Assembly (NCBI RefSeq): GCF_006442815.1
Contig: NZ_VFVL01000002.1
Span: 310,001 to 374,000, forward strand
Origin: Mesorhizobium sp. B2-4-3
GTDB lineage: Bacteria > Pseudomonadota > Alphaproteobacteria > Rhizobiales > Rhizobiaceae
DNA length: 64,000 nt
Direction: 5' to 3'
Part shown: positions 54,429 through 62,962 of the stretch, one piece after another
Layout of the letters: each line of letters begins with the position of its first letter
Position numbering within the stretch: the stretch's first letter is position 1
Notes under the pieces: generated by a model
Database searches by the model: none
What the model saw: only the letters and a program-made list of their open reading frames with translations
What the model was told of the DNA's origin: nothing
Translations under genes and position numbers: made by a program

Positions 54429-54868
54429 GTGTCTCAGCTCCCTGAATATCGATCTGGTCAATTGTGCGGTTTCCCGATGGACTCCGTAGGGGCTGCCTCA
54501 GGTTAAGCGAGGAGTGGATCGCACCTTCGAGATACAACAAACGCAAAAAGCGCAATTCGTTTCACTAGATGAGATACAAGTTCAGTTACTTGACGTGTTT
54601 GCTAGTGTCTGATTTCGAACACGGGGGGGCAGGCTTCGATCGGCCGGGCAGGCCGGAACTTGAAACCTTGGTGATGTCTCCCTCGATGCCAAACTCGGGG
54701 GTATCGCTGGCGTGAATGGCGCGGGAGTGCCTCCTTGCCTCCGCACCTCGCGCAACTGACAGCGGCGCGCGCCAATGCCGGCGACATCGAGCGCCTTCTA
54801 CGAGCTTGCCATCAAGATCCACCGCGACAGCCAATACAGTGTTGCCGCCATCTTTCCGGAAGTGCGTC
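54429..54868. other. Intergenic region with a duplicated block
   Basis: About 440 bp. Bases 54502-54745 are the second copy of the block at 47595-47830. Composition becomes GC-rich from about 54700, leading into the TauE gene. A plus-strand frame just before the TauE start (54775 onward) is open but unrecognised. Confidence 0.6.
54502..54745. repeat. Duplicated downstream block, copy 2
   Basis: Aligns with 47595-47830 (shared words GTTTCACTAGATGA and GCTTCGATCGGCCGGGCAGG). It follows the intact aldehyde dehydrogenase gene, whereas in copy 1 that gene is missing. Confidence 0.7.
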
Positions 54869-55621
54869 TTGACCATCCTCACAGCCCTCCTCCTGTTCGC
54901 CGCGGGCGTGCTCACCGCCATGATCAACGCGGTGGCCGGCGGCGGCACGTTCCTGTCCTTCGGCGCGCTGACGCTAGTCGGCCTTCCGCCGGTGGTGGCC
55001 ACCGCGACGTCGTCGATCATCCAGTTCCCCGGCTACGTCACCTCGACGCTTGCCTACTGGAACGACTTAAAGGCCTTCTGGCGCGGTGCGCTGACGCTCT
55101 GCGTCGCCTCTATCCTCGGCTCACTGGTCGGCGCTTGGATCCTGCTCCAGCTCGACAACTCGCAGTTCCGCGCGCTGGTACCCTGGCTCCTGGTCGCGGC
55201 GACCGCGTTGTTCGCAGCAGGTCCCAGGCTCAAGCCGAAGCCAAAGCCCGGCGCCGAGACCGCCGTCGGCGGCGCGTTCGGATGGGTGCTGCAGTTCGTC
55301 ACCTCGATCTATGGCGGCTTCTTCGGCGCCGGCGGGGGGGTGATAATGCTCGCCACGCTCAGCCTATCGCAGAGCGGCGACTACCACCGCTTCAACGCGC
55401 TGAAGAACATGCTGTCGACGGTGATCGCGGCCGTCGCGATCGTCGTCTTCGTGGCCGGCGGCGTCGTCGCCTGGCCGCAGGCGCTGGTGATGATCCCAGG
55501 CGTCGCGATCGGGGGCTGGTCGGGGGTTTGGGTCGCCAAACGCGTGCCACAGACGGTGATGCGCGCGGTCGTGCTCGCTGTCGGGCTGTTCCTGGCAGGC
55601 TATTTTTTCATTATTTCATGA
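54869..55621 (+). CDS. TauE/SafE family (DUF81) membrane permease
   Basis: An inner-membrane protein of about 250 residues with seven or eight hydrophobic segments. It shows the family motif NAVAGGGTFLSFGAL near the N-terminus and a second, GGFFGAGGGVIML, in the centre. Members export sulfite, sulfoacetate or other organic anions. A TTG at 54869 with GGAAG upstream is the likeliest start; the frame extends upstream without membrane-like sequence. The gene is strongly GC-rich, unlike both neighbours, suggesting a separate origin. Confidence 0.8.
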   Translation: MTILTALLLFAAGVLTAMINAVAGGGTFLSFGALTLVGLPPVVATATSSIIQFPGYVTSTLAYWNDLKAFWRGALTLCVASILGSLVGAWILLQLDNSQFRALVPWLLVAATALFAAGPRLKPKPKPGAETAVGGAFGWVLQFVTSIYGGFFGAGGGVIMLATLSLSQSGDYHRFNALKNMLSTVIAAVAIVVFVAGGVVAWPQALVMIPGVAIGGWSGVWVAKRVPQTVMRAVVLAVGLFLAGYFFIIS

Positions 55622-55686
55622 CCGGGTGACGCAGCCGATCCGGCCGTCGTTCGGCGGTGAGCCCGACATCAGCACGTCCGGGATAG

Positions 55687-55785
55687 GTCGGCCTTCCCGA
55701 TGAGTTGCATGGCGGCATAACTGTATAGCGTGAAGCCTTCCGGCTCGATGCCCTGCGCCCGCATGTCGGCAACCACGGTCTGAGC
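55687..55785 (-). pseudogene. Fragment of a LivJ-type binding-protein gene
   Basis: Minus-strand translation reads AQTVVADMRAQGIEPEGF-TLYSYAAMQLI-GKAD, almost identical to residues 282-309 of the intact binding protein at 47963 (AQAVVAEMRAQGIEPEGF-TLYGYAAMQVI). The frame stops ten residues later and nothing upstream aligns. It is the debris of a second copy, in inverted orientation. Confidence 0.75.
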
Positions 55786-55843
55786 AGACTAAAAGCGCTG
55801 GAGCCGCGACTAGCCAGCCGATGTACAGACCCACGATGTCGCT

Positions 55844-57523
55844 TTATGTCGAGTTCTTCACAGCCTTGGCATGTTCCGTTATCTGACTGAGAGTCATCGT
55901 GGGTGTAATCGCTTCAGGATCAATGATGCAATGCAAGATCGAGGGTATTCCGGAAGCCACCGCGCGCTCGAACGCTTGGGCAAATTCGCTAGTGGACCGG
56001 ACGGTTTCACCGTGACCGCCGAAGGTTCGCGCATAAGCAGCAAAGTCCGGATTCCTGAGCTGAGTTCCAGTTACCCGCCCTGGGTAATTCCGCTCTTGAT
56101 GCATCCGGATCGTGCCGTACATCGAGTTGTCAACGACGATAACGATAAGGGACGCGTTGTATTGTACAGCCGTGGCAAATTCCTGGCCATGCATCAAAAA
56201 ACATCCGTCGCCTGCGAATGCGATGACCATACGGTCTGGGTTTGTAATCTTCGCCGAGACTGCAGCAGGCACACCGTAACCCATTGACCCTGATGTAGGC
56301 GCAAGCTGCGTGCCGAATTCGCGAAATCTGTAAAACCTATGGACCCAGGCTGTATAGTTGCCAGCCCCGTTACAGACGATGGCGTTCGCTGGTAGACGCT
56401 CGCGCAGGAACTTCATGACTTCGCCCATCTGAAGTTGGCCCGGGATCGTAATGTCGGTCGGATCGCTGTAAGCCAGATAGGCGGATCGCGCGTCCTTCGT
56501 AATGTGAGACCATTCCACTTCGGAGCTTGGTCGAAGCTCACTTACGGCTTCCGCGAATTCGATTGGGCCGCATGCGATCGGTAGGGTTGGGCGATAAAAA
56601 CGTCCAAGCTCGTTCGCGTCCGGGAAAACGTGGACAAGGCCGCGAGGATCGTTCGGGGTTATCAGGGAGTAGGATTGGCTAGGAATTTCCGACAGCCGAT
56701 CGCCCACCAGCAGGATCAAGTCGGACTTTCCGATCAGCTCGAGCAACGCTGGGTTTGGTCCGACTCCGATATCGCCGACGAAATTGCTATGGTCGGAGCT
56801 GAACAACATCTGTCGCCGAGAAGTAACGGCCACTGGGAGATCGAAGTTCTCTGCAAAATTCGTGAAATGTCTCACCGCGCTCGCAGACCAACGGCTTCCA
56901 CCTAAGATTGCTGCAGGACGTTTCGAGCCCGCTAGAAGAGCCGACAAGCGTTCGATCTGCTGCGGCGCGGGCCAGGCGATCGCTTCCGATGCGGGAGGTA
57001 CGGCGGGCGATTGGGAAGCTTCAGTCAGGATGTCTTCAGGAAGCGCAACCACCACCGGGCCGGGGCGCCCGGAACGCGCGTAATGAAAAGCGCGCGAGAC
57101 CACTTCCCCAATACGATTGGTGTCCTCAATTTCCGTAGCCCACTTCGCAAGGGGGGAGAAAGCTGCTCGGTAGTCTACCTCTTGAAATGCCTCCCTACCG
57201 ATGAATCCGCGCTCAACTTGACCGACGAACAGGAGCATAGGCGTCGCATCTTGTTGTGCAACGTGAATGCCCGCTGACGCGTTTGTTGCACCGGGCCCGC
57301 GCGTTACGAAACAGACTCCCGGTTTTCCCGTCAGTTTGCCGTAGGCTTCAGCCATCATGGCGGCACCACCTTCTTGGCGGCAAACCACAATGTCGATCCC
57401 CGAATCATGCAGAGCATCCAGTACCGCGAGGTAACTTTCGCCTGGCACGCAGAAAATCCGATCGACGCCCTCGGAAACCAAGTGGTCGACCAGGATTTGA
57501 CCGCCTGTACGGATAATTGTCAT
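55844..57523 (-). CDS. Thiamine-pyrophosphate enzyme, acetolactate-synthase-like (second copy)
   Basis: A TPP enzyme of 559 residues and a paralogue of the one at 22335-24011. The cofactor Glu is E29 in CVPGESYLAVLDAL; the TPP/Mg motif is GDGCFLMHGQEFATAVQY...VVDN. A regulatory-looking 304-bp gap separates it from the aldehyde dehydrogenase gene upstream on the same strand. With that gene, a thiolase and acyl-CoA dehydrogenases nearby, C-C cleavage of a 2-keto or cyclic-dione substrate to an aldehyde is an attractive guess. Cyclohexane-1,2-dione hydrolase is a known TPP precedent. Confidence 0.85.
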   Translation of the reverse strand: MTIIRTGGQILVDHLVSEGVDRIFCVPGESYLAVLDALHDSGIDIVVCRQEGGAAMMAEAYGKLTGKPGVCFVTRGPGATNASAGIHVAQQDATPMLLFVGQVERGFIGREAFQEVDYRAAFSPLAKWATEIEDTNRIGEVVSRAFHYARSGRPGPVVVALPEDILTEASQSPAVPPASEAIAWPAPQQIERLSALLAGSKRPAAILGGSRWSASAVRHFTNFAENFDLPVAVTSRRQMLFSSDHSNFVGDIGVGPNPALLELIGKSDLILLVGDRLSEIPSQSYSLITPNDPRGLVHVFPDANELGRFYRPTLPIACGPIEFAEAVSELRPSSEVEWSHITKDARSAYLAYSDPTDITIPGQLQMGEVMKFLRERLPANAIVCNGAGNYTAWVHRFYRFREFGTQLAPTSGSMGYGVPAAVSAKITNPDRMVIAFAGDGCFLMHGQEFATAVQYNASLIVIVVDNSMYGTIRMHQERNYPGRVTGTQLRNPDFAAYARTFGGHGETVRSTSEFAQAFERAVASGIPSILHCIIDPEAITPTMTLSQITEHAKAVKNST

Positions 57524-57827
57524 TTCTTACTGTCCCCTTCGCCATCAGATCGGCTGCGTTGAAAGGCTGAGGTCTATGCCTCAAGCGGCTCTGCCTAACT
57601 GACGAGATATTGGGCAGGGAGCCTATCAAAATCGGAAGGTGGCATAAATGGCAACTCATTCAATGAAAGTTCATTTCATCAGGTGAAGCGACGACTGCGT
57701 TTTGCATAGACCGCTGAAATCAGGTGGATGGCGCATTGATCTGCGAGCGGGGTCTGGCAAAAGCACAAACTTGCATAGTACCCGTTGAGGGGCTGCCAGA
57801 CCGATCCATCGGCGCTGCGGAAATTCA
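57524..57827. promoter_or_regulatory. Intergenic region upstream of the TPP-enzyme gene
   Basis: 304 bp without a gene, AT-richer than its flanks, and presumably the promoter of the TPP-enzyme gene. It contains the dyad ATGAAA-GTTCA-TTTCAT at 57663-57679. Confidence 0.5.
57663..57679. promoter_or_regulatory. Operator-like dyad upstream of the TPP-enzyme gene
   Basis: ATGAAA-GTTCA-TTTCAT, a 6-bp perfect dyad with a five-base spacer, about 140 bp before the TPP-enzyme ATG. The A/T-rich, GAAA/TTTC type of arm is common for IclR-family sites, and an IclR-type gene is encoded at the right edge. Confidence 0.45.
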
Positions 57828-59267
57828 CTATCCGGCAAACGAGTAGCTCGTCTTCACCGTCGTGTAGAATTCAACTGCGTATCTACCCTGTTCGCGCGAG
57901 CCAAAGCTCGATCCCTTGGTTCCGCCGAATGGCACGTGGTAATCTAGGCCGGCTGTAGGCAGATTGGTCGCCACGACACCTGCGCGCGAACGATGCTTGA
58001 ACTCACGGGCACTACGGAGCGATGTGGTGCAAATTCCTGACGCCAGGCCAAAGTCCGTATCGTTTGCCACGTCGATCGCCTCGTCCAGCGATCCAACCCT
58101 AATAATCGACGCGCACGGCCCGAAGATCTCTTCCTGAGAAACGCGCATCTTCGACGAAGCGTTGACGAACAGGGCAGGCGCCTGAAAAAATCCTTCTGTC
58201 GCCGCATCGACGCGTTGCCCGCCAACGACTTCGCAGCCCTCATCTTTGGCCAGGGCGACATATGCGAGGTTGCTTTCTAACTGCGATGCTGAGGCGACAG
58301 GACCGATCTGACTGGAGGAGTGGAGGGCGTGGCCGACGCGCAGATCCCGCATCTTGCGCTCCATTTCCTTCACAAAATCATCATGAATGCCCGACTGCAC
58401 GATCAGCCGCGACGAGGCTGTACATCGCTGCCCGGTCGAAAAAAACGCTCCGTTGAGGCATACGGACACGGCGAGGGAGAGATCGGCATCGTCCATCACA
58501 ACCATGGGATTCTTGCCACCCATTTCCAGTTGTAGCTTCTTCATCCCCGCTATTGCTGATCGGCCGATCTGGTGACCGGTCGGCACCGAGCCGGTGAAGG
58601 AGATGGCCTTGATGCGAGGATCCTCAACTATCGCGCTTCCAACCACCCTTCCGCTGCCCATGACGAGGTTGAATACGCCTGGAGGCGCACCTGCTTCGTG
58701 AATGATTTGTGCGAGCAGGTGAGCCGTTCCCGGCGTCAGATCCGCAGGCTTGAAGACGACGGCATTACCATAAGCGAGGGCTGCAGCAATTTTCCAAGCC
58801 GGTAGGGCGATCGGGAAGTTCCACGGCGTAATCAGCCCGACAACGCCCACAGGTTCGCGGAGTATTTCGACGTCGACGCCGGGGCGGACTGAGGCAAGTG
58901 CCTCGCCGGGTATTCGTAAAGCCTCGCCGGCGTAGAACCGAAACGTCTGAGCGGACCGCTTGACCTCAGCGATGGCTTCGCCGATCACCTTGCCTTCTTC
59001 GCGAGCAAGCATTGTTCCGATTTCTGTCGCACGGGAGCCGATTGTGTCGGCGATGCGCGTGAGAAGATCCGCGCGCGCCTGTGGCCCATCCCTGAACCAA
59101 CGGTCAGCCGCCGCTTCTGCCGCAGAGGCGGCATGCCTTGCATCGTCGGCAGAGCCGCTGGCATAATGCCCAATGACGTCTGATGTATCAGATGGGTTTC
59201 GATTCTCGATTGTCGCAGCGCCTTCCGTCCAGGTGCCGTCGATCAAATTGAGGAAAACATCGGACAT
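57828..59267 (-). CDS. NAD(P)-dependent aldehyde dehydrogenase
   Basis: An aldehyde dehydrogenase of 479 residues with the full catalytic set: N150 in TPWNFPIALP, E248 in LEMGGKNPMVV and C282 in STGQRCTASS. The C-terminal HVPFGGTKGSSFGSREQG is like that of 2,5-dioxovalerate and succinate-semialdehyde dehydrogenases. It therefore oxidises an aldehyde, probably a semialdehyde, to the free acid. It follows the thiolase gene by 39 nt on the same strand. Confidence 0.87.
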   Translation of the reverse strand: MSDVFLNLIDGTWTEGAATIENRNPSDTSDVIGHYASGSADDARHAASAAEAAADRWFRDGPQARADLLTRIADTIGSRATEIGTMLAREEGKVIGEAIAEVKRSAQTFRFYAGEALRIPGEALASVRPGVDVEILREPVGVVGLITPWNFPIALPAWKIAAALAYGNAVVFKPADLTPGTAHLLAQIIHEAGAPPGVFNLVMGSGRVVGSAIVEDPRIKAISFTGSVPTGHQIGRSAIAGMKKLQLEMGGKNPMVVMDDADLSLAVSVCLNGAFFSTGQRCTASSRLIVQSGIHDDFVKEMERKMRDLRVGHALHSSSQIGPVASASQLESNLAYVALAKDEGCEVVGGQRVDAATEGFFQAPALFVNASSKMRVSQEEIFGPCASIIRVGSLDEAIDVANDTDFGLASGICTTSLRSAREFKHRSRAGVVATNLPTAGLDYHVPFGGTKGSSFGSREQGRYAVEFYTTVKTSYSFAG

Positions 59268-59289
59268 CTTGAGCCCCTAACTCTCCAGA

Positions 59290-59310
59290 CTGACACTTGC
59301 CTGGTGTCAG
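59290..59310 (-). terminator. Stem-loop between thiolase and aldehyde dehydrogenase genes
   Basis: CTGACAC/GTGTCAG, a 7-bp perfect stem with a seven-base loop that includes the thiolase stop codon. It lacks a U-run and is more likely an intercistronic processing or attenuation structure than a true terminator. Confidence 0.35.
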
Positions 59311-60488
59311 GCTCGCTCTACGACAATAGCAATGCCTTGACCGCCGCCGATGCACATCGTGGCGAGGCCGTAGCGCCCGTTCGTACGGACAAGCTCATAA
59401 AGCAGCTTTACGAGGATCATGGCGCCAGAGGCACCGACTGGATGCCCGAGTGCAACAGCCCCGCCGTTGGGGTTCACGCGTTCATCAGCGAAGCCAAGTT
59501 CGCGGCTGACTGCGCAAGCCTGGACGGCAAAAGCTTCATTGCTTTCGATGACATCCAACTGATCAGTCGAAATGCCGCCCCTTTCGAGAGCCGATCTTAC
59601 CGCCGGAATTGGGCCCAGCCCCATCACTGATGGATCGACACCGCCTAAGCCAGAAGCAACTATTCGCGCTAGGATGTTCACACCGCGACTTACGGCATGA
59701 TCTTCGCGTTCGAGCACGAGTGCTGCTGCACCATCATTGATCCCGCTCGCATTGCCGGCTGTGACCGTACCATGCTTGAGGAAAACGGGCCGGAGTTGGG
59801 CAAGGTCTTGAAGGGTTAATGCTGGCCTGACATGTTCGTCGGTGGAAAATTCTGTGGTCTTGCTCCCACGTTTGACCTGGATAGGAAGGATCTGGTCTTT
59901 GAAGCGTCCGTCGGCGATCGCCTGGGCCGCTCGTCTGTGAGACTCCAGCGCGAAGCTATCCTGCTCTTTCCTGCCGATGCCTTGGTTTCGTGCAATGTTC
60001 TCCGCGGTCACACCCATGTGACCATTGCCAAAAGGATCTGTTAGGGCACCGACCATCATATCGATCGCTGTTACATCACCCATCTTTTGCCCTCGACGAG
60101 CTTGTGTGAGAAGGTGTCCGGCACGGCTCATGACTTCGACGCCACCAACGAGCGCCGTGCCGCAGTTCCCCAAAGCAATTTGTTCCGAACCTGACACCAC
60201 GGCCTGGAGACCAGACCCGCAAAGCCGGTTCAAAGTGATGGCTGGTGTCGACTCCGGGCATCCAGCACGCTGCGAGACAACCCGTGAAAGGTACATATCC
60301 TCTGGGGCGGTGTGAATAACATGGCCAAAAACAGCTTGTCCGACATCCGATGGTTCGAGAGACCCACGGCGCAACGCCTCCGTGGCAACCAGGGTGCCAA
60401 GGTCGCAAGGGGAAAGGCTTGCCAGAGAACCCCCGAAGTCTCCGATGGCCGTTCGGACCGCACCGGTAATTACGACGGAATTCGTCAT
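59307..60488 (-). CDS. Acetyl-CoA acyltransferase (thiolase)
   Basis: A degradative thiolase of 393 residues. The acyl-enzyme cysteine C90 is in [12 protein letters not shown]349 in GHPVGASGA and C379 in CIGGGQG. It cleaves 3-ketoacyl-CoA with CoA to acetyl-CoA. It is divergent from the acyl-CoA dehydrogenase/enoyl-CoA hydratase genes across a 310-bp promoter region and heads the thiolase-ALDH transcript. Together they give three of the four beta-oxidation activities; no 3-hydroxyacyl-CoA dehydrogenase is in the window. Confidence 0.9.
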   Translation of the reverse strand: MTNSVVITGAVRTAIGDFGGSLASLSPCDLGTLVATEALRRGSLEPSDVGQAVFGHVIHTAPEDMYLSRVVSQRAGCPESTPAITLNRLCGSGLQAVVSGSEQIALGNCGTALVGGVEVMSRAGHLLTQARRGQKMGDVTAIDMMVGALTDPFGNGHMGVTAENIARNQGIGRKEQDSFALESHRRAAQAIADGRFKDQILPIQVKRGSKTTEFSTDEHVRPALTLQDLAQLRPVFLKHGTVTAGNASGINDGAAALVLEREDHAVSRGVNILARIVASGLGGVDPSVMGLGPIPAVRSALERGGISTDQLDVIESNEAFAVQACAVSRELGFADERVNPNGGAVALGHPVGASGAMILVKLLYELVRTNGRYGLATMCIGGGQGIAIVVERA

Positions 60489-60798
60489 ATCGACTTACCA
60501 TTAGACACAATTGCTGACGCCGCGTGGCGTTCATCGCCAAGCTACAGAGTCGGATAGCAACCTCAATGAAATTGTGTTTCTCAGAGTGAAACACATTGAA
60601 GCTGCGATGCCCTGCCGACTGATATATCCCTCTGGATCGACAGGGCCCGAAATCGATGGTCAATCGCGGCAGTGGTTAGTTGCAGCCCGATCCGTCGTCG
60701 AGGTCCCGTCGATCGCGATAGCAGAACACTCCAACCGTGCTGGACCCGGTGCGGAACGCCGATGTGGCGGAAACCCAGAACCGAGGAAGCGGGGCAAT
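60489..60798. promoter_or_regulatory. Divergent promoter region of the beta-oxidation genes
   Basis: 310 bp between the thiolase and first acyl-CoA dehydrogenase genes. The plus-strand frame runs through it, but the codons are not acyl-CoA-dehydrogenase-like before 60799. It contains a dyad at 60573-60595. Confidence 0.55.
60573..60595. promoter_or_regulatory. Operator-like dyad in the divergent promoter
   Basis: TGTGTTTC-TCAGAGT-GAAACACA, an 8-bp perfect dyad about 85 bp upstream of the thiolase ATG and 200 bp upstream of the dehydrogenase ATG. It shares the GAAA/TTTC character of the dyad at 57663 and is a candidate site for the IclR-type regulator at the right edge. Confidence 0.5.
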
Positions 60799-61821
60799 AT
60801 GTCCAGTATGATCTTGGATACTGCTGAGAAGATCTTTACGCGAAACGCTAACGTCCTCTCTCCGGGCACGTTCGATGTTGTGCATTGGACCGAGGTAGAG
60901 GCTTCCGGTTTCACGCTTGCATTATTGGCCGAGGAAGCTGGCGGATTTGGCCTGTCTGCCGGGGATGCAACGTCGATCTTGCGCGTTTCAGCAAAACACG
61001 CGTCCCGCCTGCCGTTAGCGGAGACGATGCTGGCCAATTGGTTGCTTGCCGATTCCGGGCTTCCAATCGCAAACGGCGTGACGACAATTGCACTGGTCGA
61101 TGCCCTCCCAAGCGAGAACTGCCGATCCGTCGTCGCGACGCGTGTGCCGTGGGCGAGAGCATCTGGCGCTGTTGTTGTCGTCGCGCTTGACGGCCGGATC
61201 GGCAGTTTCGACTCCCCCAGAATTGTGGCGCACGGAATGAATTTCGCAGGCGAGGCTCGGGACGATATCGAGCTGGTGTGGTCCGAAGAGATATCAAAGG
61301 CCAAGGCACCGCGGCGCTTCGAAACTTACTTGGCGCTTTGTGCGCTGTTGCGTGTCATCGGCCTGGCTGGTTCTGCGGAAGCGGCACTTAAGCTTTCGGT
61401 GGAATACGCAAACGATCGCGTTCAGTTCGGCCGGCCCATCGGACGCAATCAGGTCATCCAGCACCAGCTCGCAATCATGGCCTCGCATGTGGCGGCAAGT
61501 ACTGCCGCCGCGGATATGGCGGCAACTGCGTTCCCACTTGTCCTGACCGACGAAGATCGATTCAAGACGATCGTAGCTTCGGCGAAGATCCGAGCTGGCG
61601 AGGCCGCAGGCATTTGCGCGTCCATCGCCCATCAGGTGCACGGCGCCATTGGCATTACCGAAGAATATCGCCTGCACAATCTGACAAAGCAGCTTTGGTC
61701 GTGGCGTGACGAGTATGGCAACGAAGCATTCTGGTCGGAAGTGCTGGCTGACCAGATGCTGTCCATGAAAACGCCGTCCCCTTGGCAGTTCCTGTCCCGA
61801 GAAGCCGTCCATGTCGATTAG
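60799..61821 (+). CDS. Acyl-CoA dehydrogenase, small-type subunit
   Basis: A 340-residue acyl-CoA dehydrogenase-family protein, shorter than the usual 380. ATG 60799 (MSSMILDTAEKIF) has GGGG upstream; the longer frame runs through promoter sequence. The C-terminal half is recognisable (AEAALKLSVEYANDRVQFGRPIG, AHQVHGAIGITEEYRLHNL), while the N-terminal and FAD-proximal parts are weak. It overlaps the full-length dehydrogenase gene by 11 bases, suggesting a hetero-oligomer like PimCD or the steroid FadE pairs. Confidence 0.82.
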   Translation: MSSMILDTAEKIFTRNANVLSPGTFDVVHWTEVEASGFTLALLAEEAGGFGLSAGDATSILRVSAKHASRLPLAETMLANWLLADSGLPIANGVTTIALVDALPSENCRSVVATRVPWARASGAVVVVALDGRIGSFDSPRIVAHGMNFAGEARDDIELVWSEEISKAKAPRRFETYLALCALLRVIGLAGSAEAALKLSVEYANDRVQFGRPIGRNQVIQHQLAIMASHVAASTAAADMAATAFPLVLTDEDRFKTIVASAKIRAGEAAGICASIAHQVHGAIGITEEYRLHNLTKQLWSWRDEYGNEAFWSEVLADQMLSMKTPSPWQFLSREAVHVD

Positions 61822-62956
61822 TTTTGATCCAGCCCCATCAGTTGAAGAGTTCGGTGAGCTGCGAAGGGATGTTCGCGCTCACATGGACAGCAATCTTGGA
61901 AGTGATTTCTCCAACGCGAAAAGAGCGCATTCCTGGTTGGGCTTCGATGCCGCGTTCTCGCGAAGCCTCGGCAAGCGTGGCTGGGTGGGAATGACGCTTC
62001 CCAAGAAGTATGGCGGTCACGAGCGCACCGCTATGGAGCGCTATGTGGTGATGGAGGAACTCCTCGCTGCTGGCGCCCCCGTCTTTGCGCATTGGGTTGC
62101 TGACCGGCAGAGCGCGCCGCTACTCCTTCACTATGGAACCGAAGAGCAGAGACTTGAGATTCTTCCCAGAATAGCTGCCGGAGAATGCTGCTTCTGCATC
62201 GGCATGTCAGAGCCGAACAGCGGATCTGACCTCGCAGCGGCGCAAACGCGTGCGACCAGGAAAGACGAGGGCTACTGCGTCAACGGCACCAAGCTTTGGA
62301 CCACGAACGCTCACAAAGCCCACTACATGACTTTGCTTGCACGAACCGACAAGTCGGACGAACGTCATGGCGGGATGAGCCAATTCCTGGTCGACATGCG
62401 AACGCCCGGGATCGAGGTCAGGCCGATTATCGATCTCGCCGGCGAGCATGAGTTCAACGAGGTCAGGTTTGACGACGTGCTTCTGCCGCCCACAGCACTT
62501 CTCGGCAACGAAGGTGACGGCTGGAAACAGGTTATGGGAGAGCTGGCGTTCGAGCGTTCGGGCCCTGAGCGCTTCCTTTCGTCCTTTGCCCTACTCAACG
62601 AACTGGTTCGGGTCCTGTCGGATGCGCCAGATCGACAGGCGCGGCAAGCGATCGGACGCCTTCTCGGGCATCTGATGGTGCTGCGTCATATGTCCCAGTC
62701 TGTCGCTGGGATGCTCCAACGCGGCGAAAACCCTACCCTTCAGGCGACGATCGTGAAAGACCTGGGCACCATCATTGAGCAGGAGATACCTGAAATTGCC
62801 AGAACACTCGTCAAGGTCGAAGGCAGCCTAGAGTCGGCAGACACGTTTGCGGCGACCTTTGCAAGAACGCTTCTCGCGGCACCCAGCTTTTCGCTACGGG
62901 GAGGCACCCGAGAAATTCTGCGTGGCATCATCGCACGTGGCCTTGGACTGAGGTGA
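61811..62956 (+). CDS. Acyl-CoA dehydrogenase, large-type subunit
   Basis: A FAD enzyme of 381 residues. It shows CIGMSEPNSGSDLAAAQTRATR, GTKLWTTNAHKAHYMTLLART, LLGNEGDGWKQVMGELAFERS and the C-terminal GGTREILRGIIARGLGL. It introduces an alpha,beta double bond into an acyl-CoA and passes electrons to ETF. Its start lies inside the end of the small-subunit gene (11-base overlap), so synthesis is coupled. The enoyl-CoA hydratase gene follows six bases later. Confidence 0.88.
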   Translation: MSISFDPAPSVEEFGELRRDVRAHMDSNLGSDFSNAKRAHSWLGFDAAFSRSLGKRGWVGMTLPKKYGGHERTAMERYVVMEELLAAGAPVFAHWVADRQSAPLLLHYGTEEQRLEILPRIAAGECCFCIGMSEPNSGSDLAAAQTRATRKDEGYCVNGTKLWTTNAHKAHYMTLLARTDKSDERHGGMSQFLVDMRTPGIEVRPIIDLAGEHEFNEVRFDDVLLPPTALLGNEGDGWKQVMGELAFERSGPERFLSSFALLNELVRVLSDAPDRQARQAIGRLLGHLMVLRHMSQSVAGMLQRGENPTLQATIVKDLGTIIEQEIPEIARTLVKVEGSLESADTFAATFARTLLAAPSFSLRGGTREILRGIIARGLGLR

Positions 62957-62962
62957 AAGAAA

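Noticed and set aside
54716..54868. An N-terminal extension of the TauE permease to an ATG at 54716
   Set aside because: The extension is Arg/Ser-rich, overlaps the duplicated block and would put a charged stretch before the first membrane helix.
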